Source: Coffea arabica (lineage: Eukaryota; Streptophyta; Magnoliopsida; Gentianales; Rubiaceae). From it: a DNA stretch of 64,000 nucleotides. Position numbers and translations under genes: made by a program. Below the pieces are notes generated by a model that worked only from the letters and a program-made list of their open reading frames with translations, searched no databases and was not told the DNA's origin. The DNA lies in the NCBI RefSeq assembly GCF_036785885.1, contig NC_092317.1, positions 7,690,501 to 7,754,500 of the forward strand, in the 5' to 3' direction. Below are positions 36,341 through 49,400 of this stretch, in pieces (position 1 is the stretch's first letter; each line of letters begins with the position of its first letter).

Positions 36341-37260
36341 GAAAGACTGGGCGTATCCTTGATTGTGCTGGTAACTGGAGTTTGTAGGCCATCTTTCCTA
36401 TCCTCTGTATTATCTGATAAGGTCCAAAGTACTTGGCTGCTAACTTAGAGTTGCCCCTCATTTTCACTGAGTTTTGTCTGTAAGGTTGTAGCCTAAGGTA
36501 TACCCAATCATCAACCTCAAATTCCCTCTCAGATCTTCTTCTGTCTGCATACACTTTCATTCTGTTTCTTGCTTCCTCCAGATTCTTCTTGAGCAGCTCA
36601 TCTATCCTCTGCCTATCCTTCAAATGATCTGCAACAGTGGCTACCTTAGAATATGAGTATAAACCTAAGGCCAACTGGGGGGAGGGGTTTTATTCCATAC
36701 AGAGCTTCAAAGAGGCTTATCTGTATGGCAGTATGATAAGTGGTGTTATACCACCACTCTGCCAGAGATAGCCATGCATTCCACCTCTTTGGTTCCAAAT
36801 GAGTCATGCACCTTAGATATATTTTCAACACTTGATTCACCCTTTGAGATTGTCCATCAGTCTAAGGGTGGTATGCAGTGCTTAGACATAGTTCAGTTCC
36901 TAACAGTGTGAATAGTTCTATCCAAAATTGGCTAGTGAAAATCTTGTCCCTATCAGATAGCATGCTTAATGGCATACCATGCAGCTTGCAGACCTAATCT
37001 AGGAAGACCCTGGCTACTATTGGGGCATCAAAAGGATCTGTTAGGCTAGTAAAATAAGTATATTTTGTGAACCTGTCCACCGTTACCATGATAGCGTCTC
37101 CTTTTTCTGAAATAAGAAGCTCTTCAATAAAGTCCATAGTGACATAACTCCATGAGTACTGAGGTATGGGTAAGGGTTGCAGGAGAGTAGGATAAGCAGT
37201 ATGCTAATCCTTGCACTTCCTACAAGTATCACACTGTAACACTGTACCCTTGATCTCCTT
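36273..37260 (-). pseudogene. Integrase region, broken by stops
   Basis: Recognisable pieces in order: a TMDFIE-type segment with the first acidic residue and VTVDRFTKY (near 37090-37140), [12 protein letters not shown] (near 36930-36960), then TDGQSQRVNQVL (near 36840), PKRWNAWLSLAEWWYNTTYH, and the GPYQIIQRIGKMAYKLQLP segment (36340-36430). Stops interrupt it, including a TAG at 36862-36864 where the family has Gln in a HPQTDGQ-type motif. Confidence 0.85.
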
Positions 37261-37272
37261 GTACATTCCTGG

Positions 37273-37839
37273 CTAGTGAAATAGCTGTTTGGCTCTCAGG
37301 TAACTGGCTTGTACCCCAGAATGTCCTCCTAGCTGGAAATTATGGATGGCAGTAATGATTTTCCTCCTAATTCCTTCTTCCTTCCCCACTACCACTCTTC
37401 CTTTATATCTGACTATTACATCCTGGTAAGAGTAGTCCAGTAGGGAACCAGGTGTGAGTACCAGTTCCTTGATCATCTCCTGTATCTTTTCATCTCCTTG
37501 GTAACTTTCCATCACCTCCCTTACCCATTCAGGGATAACACTGGTCATCTCTGCATACTCCCCCTCTTTCTTGCTGGTTCTCATGGATAGTGCATCTGCA
37601 ACAACATTTTCCCTTCCTTTTTTATACTGAATTTCATAACTTAACCCCAACAACTTAGTGAGCCATTTCTGTTGGAGTGGAGTGGTAACTCTCTGCTCTA
37701 ACAAGTACTTGAGGCTCTGGTGATCTATTCTGATAATGAAATGGTGACCCTCCAAGTAATGCCTCCACTTGGTGACTGCAGTAACTAGTGTCAGCAACTT
37801 TTTTTCATAAATGGATAGTCCTAGATTCTTTTCCCTCAA
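37273..37839 (-). pseudogene. RNase H region
   Basis: KWRHYLEGHHFIIRIDHQSL and the later YEIQYKKGRENVVADALS segment are typical of Ty3/gypsy RNase H. The usual acidic Glu in the YEKE-type motif reads Lys (IYEKK), so even without the stops the active site would be damaged. The following part corresponds to the zinc-binding start of integrase (HSGVQASYLRAKQLF). Confidence 0.85.
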
Positions 37840-37872
37840 ACTCTGACTTAAGTATGTTATAGGTCTCCTTTC

Positions 37873-38688
37873 CTACATAAGTTCAGCTCTTATCCCTCCA
37901 TAGCAAGCATCAGATTCTATAATGAAAGGTTTATCAAAATCTGGCAAGACGGGTATAGGTATGCTGCACATAGCCATCTTTAGCCTCTGAAATGCCTTCT
38001 CAGCCTCGTCACTCCAATAGAATCCTCCTTTCTTCAGTAGTGATGTAAGGGGTTTGGCAATGGATCCATATCCCTTCACAAATTTTCTATAATATCCAAT
38101 CAATCTCAGAAATTCCTTCAGTTTCACATTTTCAGGTTTTGGCCAGTTCATCATACTTTCAATTTTCTTAGGGTCTGCATGGACTCCCTCATCAGTGATT
38201 ATGTGGCCTAGGTATTCAGTCTGAGTTTGTGCAAAACAACAATTACTCTTCTTAGCATATAATTGGTGTTGCCTTAGTAGGTCCAGCACTTCTGTTACAT
38301 GTTGGAGATGATCCCCTATTGTAGGGCTATAAATCAGAATGTCATCAAAGAACACTATGACATACTTCCTCAACTGCTCCTTGAAAACCTGGTTCATTAA
38401 GCTCTGAAATGTAGCAGGAGAATTAATCAGTCCGAATAGCATAACCTTGAATTTATATAGTCCCTGGTGAGTCCTGAATGCAGTCTTATATATGTCTTCC
38501 ACTTTGACTCTAATATGCTGATAACCTGCCGTTGGGTCAATCTTAGTAAAGTACTTAGATCCATGTAACTCATCAATTAGTTTATCAATCAGAAGCATTG
38601 GAAACTTATCCTTCACTATGAGTTCATTAAGCTGTCTGTAGTCTACATAGAACCTCCAACTTCCATCATTCTTTTTTACCAGCAGCAC
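37873..38688 (-). pseudogene. Reverse transcriptase region
   Basis: Includes DGSWRFYVDYRQLN, the KIDPTAGYQHIRV segment, FGLINSPATFQSLMN, and the catalytic FFDDILIYS, so the polymerase core is readable over about 270 codons. It stops at a TAG (37873-37875) inside the SDACYGG...LM segment, where related elements have Gln. The upstream start of RT lies beyond further stops to about 38770. Confidence 0.92.
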
Positions 38689-38870
38689 AGGAGAAGCAAA
38701 TGAGCTGTTGCTAGGTTGAATAATCCCATCTATAACATCTCTCTTACCAGTCTCTCTATCTCAGATTTTTGTACATAAGGACATTTGTAAGGTCTGATCT
38801 GGAAAGGTTTCGCTCCTTCCTTCAAGGGAATTCCATGGTCATGACTCCTAAGAGGGGCAACCCCTGTGGT

Positions 38871-39689
38871 TCAGCAAATACATCCCTGAACTGATTTTAA
38901 ATCTCTTCCAAGTCTGTTGGGATCTCTTCCTGTCCTACCTGGTCTTCCTCTACCATGGTTAGGTAGGCAATAACTCCATACATCTGTTTCCTCTTCCACT
39001 ACGCTAATTTGCTTCCTTTGATAGCTGTAAGCTTCAGGTTCCCCAGATTCTCCTTTTAATTCCACCATTTCCTTTCCTTTGCGAAACTTCATGCTCAGTT
39101 TATTAAAATCAAATTCAATAGGGCTGTATCTGGCTAGCCAATCAACCCCCAACACCATATCACAGCTTCCTAACTTCAGAGTGTTGAGGCTATGTTGGAA
39201 CTCATACCCATGTACCTTCCATTCCAAGGGCTTGCTGAGCTGCCTGAACTCTAGTCTTTCCCCATTAGCTACTTTAACTATCAGTGGAGCTCCTGATACC
39301 TGTAACTGTAAGTATGTAACCAGTCTTTCATCCAAGAAATAATGTGTGCTATCACTGTCCACTAATATTAGAACCTCTTTGCCTTCAAGTGATCCTTTAA
39401 GCTTGAATGTTCTGTGTCTACTTCCTCCAGCCAGGACGTGGATTGATATCTCTATTTTCTCATTACTGATCTCTCGTTCAATGCAATCACAGAAATCTTC
39501 ACCTTCATCTCCTACTCCTTCAGTAACCTCAACTAATTCAGTCTGCTCATTCTCCAAGATATATTGAATTTGGCCTTGTTTGCAGACATGGCATAGGGTA
39601 TATGGTTCTGCACACTTATAACACAACCCCCTCTCTCTTATGTAATTAAATTCTGATGGGGTAATCTTCCTGAATTGATCTGCTATCAT
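38871..39689 (-). pseudogene. Gag end, zinc knuckle and aspartic protease region
   Basis: GLCYKCAEPYTLCHVCKQ is a degenerate zinc knuckle. It is followed by the protease with LVDSDSTHYFLDERL, where the family active site reads DSG; the Gly to Asp change should abolish activity. GSCDMVLGVDWLARYSPIEF follows as in related polyproteins. Confidence 0.85.
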
Positions 39690-39694
39690 ACCTT

Positions 39695-40626
39695 CTATCC
39701 TATTCCCTTTGTTATTATTGTTTCCAGGGCTCGTAGGATATCATTAGGCCATTTGTATCTCATCTGTGTTGCAGGATTCTGCCTATTAGTCACCACTGGG
39801 TTTGAATTAAGTGGATATTTCTGAGTCATTACTCTTTGTGTCTTCCTTATAGCTTTCAAGTTCTTTTCCTGTAGCATAGCAGCTTCTATGATATCCGCTA
39901 AGGTGTGAGGTCTAGCCATTTTCACCATACTTACAATTTCACTCTTCAAGCCACTTAGAACACATGATTTGTAATATGAATCAGGTTGACTAGGAAGTAA
40001 TGGCACTACCAGTGATTTCAGCAATTCGAATTTCTCCAGTCAGTGAGCTATATTCCCAATCGGTGTCAGTTTGTTGAACTCTTCTATGGTCTCCTCCTAT
40101 GTCCCTCCTCCAAATTTCTCACACACTGCCATAGACAGTTCATCCTAGGCAACCACATCTCTCCCGTGATACATTCCATGGAACCATATGTTTGCTTTGC
40201 CCCCAAAGTGCAGCTGAGCCAAGTCAGACTTCAGCTCTTCCTCCATTCGTTGGATCTGGAAATATTTGTTGGCCCTCCTGACCCACTCTCTGGGATTATC
40301 CCCATCAAACATAGGGATTATCCTCATTTCCCTTCTATCTTCTCAGATTTCCTTTTAACCAAGTCCAACTTCTGATTCCCTCCAGAGCTGCTTCCTTCTT
40401 CTACTCTCTCTTTGTCATTCAACTTAGCCATCATCTGAGCCATCATGCTCATCATACTCTCATACTTCTAATCCAAGTTTTTAATAGTTTTCTCAGTACT
40501 CTCCTGCCTGTGCTCCTTGGTTCTCATAGCCTGTTCCAGTCCATCATTCTTATTAGCAAATGTTCTCATGACACTCCCTAACTCAGTCAGATCCTTCTTC
40601 AACATTTCTTCCTAAGTCTTAGTCAT
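39695..40626 (-). pseudogene. Gag coding region, broken by several stops
   Basis: Starts with ATG at 40626-40624. Readable gag pieces are PMFDGDNPREWVRRANKYFQ (near 40250-40320) and the ADIIEAAMLQEKNL stretch (about 39850-39920). In-frame TAG codons occur at 40612-40614, 40468-40470, 40097-40099 and 40145-40147, most of them plausible CAG to TAG changes. Confidence 0.85.
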
Positions 40627-40644
40627 CCCGTTGGCTCGTAGCTA

Positions 40645-40656
40645 GCTCTGATACCA
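40645..40656 (-). other. Primer binding site, initiator-Met tRNA type
   Basis: TGGTATCAGAGC on the minus strand starts one base inside the 5' LTR (40658). It is complementary to the 3' end of plant initiator methionine tRNA, the common primer of Ty3/gypsy chromoviruses. Confidence 0.92.
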
Positions 40657-40657
40657 C

Positions 40658-41195
40658 TGTAATGGTACCAAGCCGAGCTAAGGAGAATGAATCGAAATAA
40701 GCAAGTTGAATTTGCTGATGTAAACTTAACAGTGATTTCAATGGCAGCAGAATTAACAAGAATTCAATAAAAATCAATACGAACTTGTATATTGATATTA
40801 ATTGAGAAGTTACAGGAATGGGCGGAAAAAGGCAAGGAGATGAATAAGTAGGGAGGAAACTTGGGGAAGAAGAGGATTTGGAATGATTCCAAATCTGACC
40901 AATTGACAAAACAATCACTGCCCTATTACAAAAGCAAATCTCTTTATATAATGTTGTTAAGCCAGTAACTAACTTCTTAAAGCTACAATCACATTAAGAC
41001 ACGTGTCCTCTATTGCATCCAAGTTGTTGCACGACCATAGCTGCTGCCTTCAAGTTGATGATCTGAATTTTCCAGAAAAGACGTGCTTACAGAATCACGT
41101 TTTCGTCTCTTGTTCTTCCTTTCTGATCACGCCTTTTGCTTCTTGTTTCACGCCTTCCGTTCCTTTGCTTCTCAATTCAATTTCGCTTCCTGACA
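40658..41195 (-). repeat. 5' LTR of the chromovirus
   Basis: 538 bp with TG...CA ends. It carries a TATATAAAGAG-type TATA element at about 40941-40950 on the minus strand. It matches 35533-36068 with scattered, mainly transition, differences. Confidence 0.95.
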
Positions 41196-42065
41196 CCCCT
41201 CTCCTCCCCTTCCCTTTCCCCCTTTCCCATCCTGGCCACCTTCTCCTCCCTTTTGCCCGGTTTGGTCGATTGACCAGATCGCGCTGCAATCAGGGGCAGG
41301 GAGAGGGTGGCGGGGGAGGACAGGGGGAGAGGGAGAGGGAGAGAGACAAAGAAATTTTTTTTTGTATCTACTGCTTCCGGTTGGGAGGGGTGGCTGGGGA
41401 AGGGGAAGGGAGAAGAAGAAGAGAGGAAAGAAAAGAAAAATGAAAGAAAGGAAAAAAAAAGATAAAGAGAAAGAAAGATAAAGAGAAAAAGAAAAAGAAA
41501 AAAAAGTTTTTCATCTTAAATTTTTTTCCTTTATAAATTTTACAGTAAAATTTTAGACAAATACCTAATAAAACTCATTTGTCAAACGGAACCATAGAAT
41601 CTTGGCATCTTTGCGGAGTCTGGGAGTATAGGATAGAGAAGAATAGAAGAGAAAAATTAAATAATGAGAGAAAAGAAAAGAAAAAGAAAAGGAGAAAAGA
41701 GAGTTTAGGATAGAGAAGAAGATAAGAGAAAAATTAAAACATGAGAGAAAAGAAAAGAAGAAAAGAGAAAAGTTTGCACCACCATGTGCAGGCATGACAA
41801 AGAAACTCACAACCCAACAATTCACCCAACCCCGTCCATTAATTTTAAAAGATGGGTTGGGTCAGTTGGATTATGGATTTTGTTGAGTTAGATAAGAACA
41901 ACCTAACTTATTCATTGCACGGATTGAATTTTTTATTTGTATACTCAATACTCAACCTATTTAAAAATAGTTCAAAATAATAAATATAAGATTTAATACA
42001 CATATACTCAACCACTTACATTTGGACATGTGTTAATAATTTATTGATCAATTTGTTTTCAAAAT

Positions 42066-42157
<92 letters not shown>

Positions 42158-43483
42158 TTTCAATCAAATTTTTTAATTTTTATTAAAAAAAACTTGAAAT
42201 AAAAATTTATACTTATTTTACTATTACAACAGTAGTTATACTTACTCAACTTCTATAATAATTTATTATGCCTTTTTAAGAGTATGTTGTTTTCTTCCCC
42301 ATTTTTTTCTTTTTTTGTTGTTGCTATTTGATAGCTACTTGTTTCTGTTTGTTAATATTTTCGTATATCTAGAATAGAGTTTAAATTTGATCTAATTGCA
42401 TTTTTTTTTATTTTTCTCTAACTTGTTTTATTTTATTGTTAATAATTCCTCATCAATATTATAATACAACAAATTATATGCCTCTTAATTACATTTTCAA
42501 GTATAATATAATCTAGCATTCAATAATTTAAAAATATTGAATATTAGAACTTACAATAAAGCAGATATGAATAGTAAAAGTGTTAGATAAGTTGTTATAA
42601 AAATAAGTTTCAATCAATTAGTAGTATTAAAAAGTATAAAGTAAACAAAATTTTTTAGCTAATCTATTTAAATGTACAATTTATTATTTAAAATTCACAA
42701 TACAAGCAATATAGATTATTATTCTATTTATGATGTATTTTTAACGAGTTGAAGCCAGTGTGTATTTGTGTGTGTGAAAGTGTGTTAGTTTGTAAAAATA
42801 TATTTATGCATGTGAAAATGTGTTTATATATGTGTGAATGTATGTAAAAGAGTTTATGTATTAATTAATATGTTTAGTTATATTTGAATCATGGGTGGGT
42901 TTGACATGATCCAATATAAAATTGAACGAGTTGAATACAATTCATTTAAGTGAAAACTCAATATTAACTCATCCAAAACCTATCCAATTGCCAGGCAGCA
43001 CATTAGTTTGGTAGACTTCGTGCAGCGGCTGAGATACAATAATTTGTCATTTCAAAAAACATATTCATATTTATTATTAACCTCCACTGGATTTAGGTTA
43101 TTAGTTGGGCTCAGACAAGCCATAGTTTATTTCGTCCTTTCAATTATTCAAAAGGAAGAATAAAAGCAGAGAAGCAAACATCAAAAAACAGCCATACAAA
43201 TCGTCCCATTTTTCCTAATCTATCAAATTATATAATAATAATGTGATTGTCACAATGAAAGTCACAAAATGTGCTCTACACCTTAATGTTGCATTCTACA
43301 TCTCTGATTTCTCATCATATTACACGGTCGAGTATTGCCTGTCACAGCTTTATGCATGTATGGTACAGCATAAGCGGAAGGTTAATTTGTTAAGAGCAAT
43401 GTAAAGTTATCTGACCAAAATTTTGCTTGGTTACCAAAAACAAAGCCCAAAGCAAAAAATGGTTAATAGCTGGAAGGAGGCGA
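41196..43483. other. Repeat-derived intergenic DNA
   Basis: 41196-41480 is a pyrimidine tract followed by a purine tract, probably the other half of the repeat at 35130-35532. The rest is AT-rich with fragments containing GGGTTGGGTC and CCAACCC-type motifs (41820-41900 and 42890-42990). An AT microsatellite lies at 42072-42149. No gene is seen up to the 3' end of the kinase gene. Confidence 0.5.
42072..42149. repeat. (AT)n microsatellite, 39 units, followed by (TG)4
   Basis: A pure alternating A/T run of 78 bases, then TGTGTGTG. A candidate highly variable locus. Confidence 0.97.
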
Positions 43484-46400
43484 TTATGACGCCTGGCTCT
43501 TGCTCTTTGCAGCTGCGGCAGCTGCAGCATACCAAGAAGCTGCAGCCATTGCACCTGGATCCGGGACTGACGCAAGATTATCTGCAGAGACATAAGTCGA
43601 CCGACCAGCCTAAAAGAGAAAACAATTGGAGGGTCATACACTGAAACGACTAAAGGATGCGGTTAGAAGGCAACTACAAGTAAAAGGTGCATGATACAGC
43701 AAGAAACAAATGAAACATTGTGGTGCAGCAAACCTAGATGAGATTGACAAAAATGAATGTGAAAAGGGAAGAAAGAACTTGGAAATATTTCTTCATCTTT
43801 GTTAGTTGAACAACAAATGTTGTTTACCTAGATAGATAAGTTCTTGAATACGCCATGAGAAATTCAAGCAACTAACAACCTCGATCAAACTGTAGTCTTT
43901 CGTTCCCAGTAGAAAGTACATTTTGAAGTGCAAGTACCCATAGGATTTGCAAATTTAGGAAATTAATATTTTATCTTTGCAATTTCCGTTTTGGTTCACT
44001 TTGTAATAGTCAAAAATTCCGACCAAAGAAATGTAAATGCCAAAAGACTCCAGCATGCTTGTTCCTTTAGCAGAGAAATTATACCAAACAATCTGTGCAA
44101 AGTTGGCAACCTAAACATTTTGATTTACTCAGATCCAATTCTATATAAACTAAGATACAAGATAAAAGACCAACTCAACTTCTTTATATCTCGTAGTTTT
44201 CTAATTGCTGTAGCTATCGTGTAACAGACTAAATGTCAGTAGAAAATAAACTACACGTGCATCAAACCATAGAACACAACTCATCCCAAAAACTCATCTT
44301 ATAGGAGTAGAAAGAATATCACCTGAGCTTGCATGTCCTTAGTTGAGACAGCTCCTGCAGTTGCTGCTTCAGCAGAAAGAACAAATGCATCCACCGGATT
44401 GTCCCCGGCAGCTAACCTCTGTAAATGAGACAAGTGTTTATAGGCCAAAACTAAAAGAAAAGTATAGCAACAGCAAATAACAACCTCTTTAAGTACTGAT
44501 GATGCTGGAATAAGTGCATCCAACATTGTGCGATAACCAGCATTTGCTCCTCCATACTTACTAACTGCAGCAATAGCAGCTTCAAGAGCTCCAGCCCCTG
44601 AACCACAAAAATCATTAAGCAAAATTTCTAAAGCAAACAAATGAGAGTTCAGAGGTTACTGCATCAGAGACATCTCACAATGCATTGGCGTTATAACCGA
44701 CTTGCCCTTTGCTTTCAACTGTGCGTAAGCTGCCTTACAGAATATATCATATCTGCCAAACAGATTGGCAGACAACATTAGCTCTGTAATTTGAGTCCAC
44801 TTAAACCATTACTTGTGAACAAAATTTACAAGATATTGATTAACAAGAGGTTCTCGAAGAGAGGAAGTATAACATACAAGATTCCACTTGTTCCTCCCAT
44901 CACTCTTCTGATAGAAGATCCAATTTCATTAACTGTTTCAGCAGGGTCATTCAGCGGATAACTGAAACAAATAGCAAATAAATAAGTAAACAAAAACAAC
45001 TGAGGAATTTGACAAGGAATTATTCCAGTCATACAAGAAAGAAGAAGAAGAGGGAACACCACTAAGAACAATTTAAGGTGGTTTTCTGTTGTTACAAAGG
45101 GAGGGTGACAGGTCAGTCGTGTATAACTTCCATAAAACTATGTGTTTACTGTATGGTTTTCTTTTTCCTCTTCCATTTACTTTAAGTATGATTATCTTGT
45201 CACTGTGGAAGGGTAATTCAGAATGAATTGTACAATCTCCTAGTTGCAGATTTCAAAACTAGAATGTAGTTTGCAGTGCTGAAAGCCTATGTTTAAGGAG
45301 AAGAACAGGGACACTGAAGAGCAGATTAGCGTAGAAAACAGAGATTATTGATTCATCATCCAGAAAAAATAATGCAACATAAAGGAACAGCAAAACAGAA
45401 AGGGTCACTTGAGACACAAAGGATGAAAACAATTACCAGTTAAGCTTTAATTTAGCAAAACCAGAAATTAATCATATTAAAAACCCAGCGAGGAACAGTT
45501 AAAAAACCACACGTGTCTAAGTTAGTCTATTTTGCAGCTGTTGATGAATCAGATGCATTAGTCTTATGGAAGCACCAAATACATTTTACTCAATAAGATC
45601 AAGACCTACAGATAATTTCTAATTTCAGAAAATATTTTTGAGGTTTAATGCCCAAATATGAGACCATATAGCGGGAAGATAAACAATTAAGAAAGAAGAG
45701 CAAGTGCAAGCACAAAAGCCATCAAAACTGACATCTTCTATTCCCATTTATTGTACCACCTAAATCACCAGTGGCCAATGAAAGCATGAGATTTCTGACA
45801 TTCCCTGCATCTTAATTACAATATTTACCAATCTACTTATGAACCTAGAGTCCCAACCATCTCCAGGGCAAACATTTTCTGGGAGCATGTACTCACATTT
45901 ATAACAAGTATAAAACACAGAGAGGGAGAACAGCTATAGAAGACTCACTACTTCTTCATGTCTTCCATTATCGCGGTTGCACCTCTGAACATCTGAGGAT
46001 ATTCCAACAAGACCTCTTAGGCCATTAAGTCATTCAGATAAGAAAAGAAAAGATAGTTGAAAGGCACTTACTGTAGAACCACAGTCTCCATCACCCACTT
46101 TGCTGTCCCATTCGTTTAAGCTGTCACTTAGATTGATAACTGCTGTTGCCCCTGCTTCAATAGCCACCTCAAGAAGATAACCCTGGGAGCTTAGCTGTTC
46201 AGGCCGACTCAATGTCTGATGCAAGGACAAAGCAGATAAAAAGCATTAGGATAATACCAAACCATTGTAAGGTTGCTTGTTCTAAACTTCTTAGAACTTC
46301 TGGTGTATCAGGAAAGAAACAACACAGAATGGAGGTTTTCCTGGTGAACAATATTGAAAGGTAGTAAAATTCTGTACATGCCAAAAATTTCAACAAGCAG

Positions 46401-49400
46401 TGCCAGACATTAATTTACCAGAAGTAGAAATCTCTTAGAAATCTGATCAGGAAACCTTCATATTTGATAAACAAATGGTATTGTTTTTTTGCTGCTAATG
46501 TAGTTCATGCACCTTATGCTTAGCGGGAGCAGGGCACCATAGCTAGAAAGGGAGGTCGGCTATTGCCAACTTGGCTAAGACTTAAAAAGGTTCTGTTTTG
46601 ACAGAAGTTTCATCAAAGGATAGTAAAATTCTTCCGTCTAACAAACTTTTGCAATTAAAGTGGTCAATCTATCAAAAACTATATAAAATCAGAACTCACA
46701 ACAAAGACATGCAATAAAATCAAGCGAATTCAATACCAAACAAAGCAAATGCTCTAGAAGAACATTTACTGACGTTACACTCTTTCGTGCTAGGTTGTTG
46801 AAGTAACCATCATACGTTTTCTACATTCAGAAATAGCAACCCATATATAAGAACGAAATTACCACTATGCAGACAACAAGCACAATAGCAGAAACTGGGG
46901 AACAAAATATTGGACAGACCTCATCACTCTTTGTTGAAAGTGATGGTGGAAGGGGAACAGGAATCTTGGCAGGTGGACGATTACCTGTAAACCACATGAA
47001 TTTTTCCAGTGAAATTGTTAACAGATCAATCCAAAGTAGTACCTAGCTCGTAAATGTAGATATATGAATAGTTAATTTAATCATTTATATAACAGACTCA
47101 CATCACTGATTCAGTTTAAAGATTTCTTAGAAGTATAGTGTCAAGAAATAAGTTCATATACTAACCATCAGCACCAACGGGCCAACATGGAGCCTTAGTT
47201 GGTGCATCCAAGCGATTCAAAATTTCTTCATTTGCTTTCATCACAGTTATTGAAAATCCTGACAAAAGTTTACAGGTGAGAAAAGATGCCATATCCAGTA
47301 AATCAGAAAATCTATCAACATAAACAAACCAGCCATGTCAAGAGAAGTCATAAATGAGCCTGTGTACACCCTCTCAACAGCCAGTCCATGTTCAAGCTGC
47401 AACCTAGGTACCGCTTTCCCAGTTGCAATCATCAATTCCATAACAGGAGTACCTCCCAAACTGCAATTTAAAGATAGAAAGTGATCAAGAAACAACTACA
47501 TATACAAGTTCAAGGGGGAAGGTGCAATACACACAATGTTGGTCAAAACAGATTGACTAATTACCAATTGTCTGAAACTATGCAAATCAACTGCATTTTG
47601 GAAAAGGACAAAAGAAAATTTCATGGTAACGACATATTTTCATAATAGTCTGGACAATAGTCACTTCTCCCTCTTGGACTTGCAGTTTAGAGAACAAAAC
47701 CTACAATTGATAATTCACGTTGATCAAGACAAAAGCATTGAAGATTTGGCATCAGATGCTTGAATCACTCCATCCAGAAACCATAATTAAGAAAAGAATT
47801 GAAATCGAAAGGGTAGATTAGGAAAGAGAAGCTTCAAATAAAGAATCTAGGACTTGCTTTGGAACTATCACATAAAAGTAGTGCCTATACATCCTAAAAC
47901 AATTTCATGACTTCATTGGCTAGGACATTCTAAAGCATGACATATTGGTGCTTGACAATTCTTCAAGTAATTTTTGCCATTAGAACGACATAACAACAAT
48001 GAAGAGAATCATGTAGAGAAATTTGCAAAGATGCTGATCCATGTAGGAAGGGGATTATGTTTCTAAACTTCAAACACTTTAGTCTTCCAACAAGGCTTTC
48101 TATTTCATCTCTTCATCTGATCAAACGAACTTCCTAAAGAGTTGCACCTTTTATAAATTTTAGACAACAGACATTTTCATGCTTTTAGAACTCTTTTATC
48201 ACTTAAAATAAGATAATGCACTTTAAGTTACAAATCTATCAAATGATAAGAAAGCCACAATGAAGATGAACAAAAAAGCAAACAAATGATGTATGTGATT
48301 GACAAGTTAATTATCATAACCTTTTTTCAACTTGTTCTCATGCTAGTTGAGCATAGATAAGCAGGATATCCCTAATTTCCCAGGAAAAAAAAGGGAACAC
48401 AGAAATATGTGTAAAATTTTTCAAAGGGTGTCAAGAATGAAAGGATCTTACCCATTAATCATCAGCACTACTCTACTTCCCCGTGTAATAGGAACATAGT
48501 TGGTCTCCTACAGTAATATTGGTATGACAATCAGAAATAGTTTCAAATAAAAGGAATAGCAAATAGAACAGCTACTGTCACTACAGAATACATACTTAAA
48601 TTGGCATAACAAGGAAAGGCAATTTCATTTACACCAGGAAAACTCTTTATAATACAACAACTTGTTGAATAACAAACAAGATAATTATCTGGTTAGAATT
48701 TCCCTATTACCTAAAAGCATTAGCTGAATTGATAGGACAAAGATCAAAATTTAAGGGAAAAAGTACAAAAGAAGTACAAAAAAAAATTGTACAACTTATC
48801 AAGGAAGATGTCTTTACCATTCATAATTCACAACATAGAATACCTTTGTTTATTTAAAGAACCTTTATGAAGTGCATTTCTTCAATTATTCTTAAGTTTG
48901 GTATTAGTGCTACATCCCCGAATAGAAAGAAAAAAAATTTTGTTGAGTAAATGAATCAGTAATGAGAATATTAGAATTATTCTCCCATCCCCAACACTCT
49001 CTTTGAACTTTGTTCTTCCTCCAGTCCACTTCTTAGTGACATAACAATGTTTATACCTCTTTTTTACCAAAATCTGCTCCGTATAAAGCAGTTAAATGAA
49101 GCAAAAATCTTTAAAGTAAGTCCTTTATGTCGCAAACATACTCTTCAAAAATAACTTGTGCACCTTCTAGATTAGGCATAAAGCATGCAAAACCTGCTTT
49201 AAATTGGCATTTAAAGAAAATGCAAAATGCAAAATTACTAATTAGAAATCCAGTTGCACAACACCTAGAAGAATTCATGTCTTTTACTCTCAGCTCTATG
49301 ATCAACAGCAGTAGTAAGTTCCACAAATCTCCATGACAGATTCACATAACAGGAAACCTATAACAATCATTCACATTATTGTAGGCTTGTAGCCAAAATC

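Larger units (their letters stand above)
35533..41195 (-). mobile_element. Complete but inactive Ty3/gypsy chromovirus, 5.66 kb
   Basis: The element lies on the minus strand with its 5' end at 41195. The 5' LTR is 40658-41195 (538 bp) and the 3' LTR 35533-36068 (536 bp), both TG...CA ended. The flanking 5-mers CCTCT (35528-35532) and CCCCT (41196-41200) are a near-matching target duplication. Domain order is gag, protease, RT, RNase H, integrase and a chromodomain-like tail, which is the order of Ty3/gypsy chromoviruses. Manual comparison of the first ~230 bases of the two LTRs gives roughly 8 percent difference, mostly transitions, so the insertion is old. Many in-frame stops make it non-functional. 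Confidence 0.95.

Noticed and set aside
39079-39567. Plus-strand frames of 87 and 73 codons
   Set aside because: Exact shadows of the retrotransposon protease frame on the opposite strand.
41003-41443. 146-codon plus-strand frame
   Set aside because: It runs through the retrotransposon LTR into a pyrimidine/purine tract; the peptide is Arg/Glu/Gly low complexity.
45949-45952. Apparent premature stop (AAG AAG TAG) in the kinase gene
   Set aside because: The TA belongs to a Tyr codon split by an intron with a good GTGAGT donor; the next exon begins with T and restores Tyr-Tyr-Pro, so the gene is intact.
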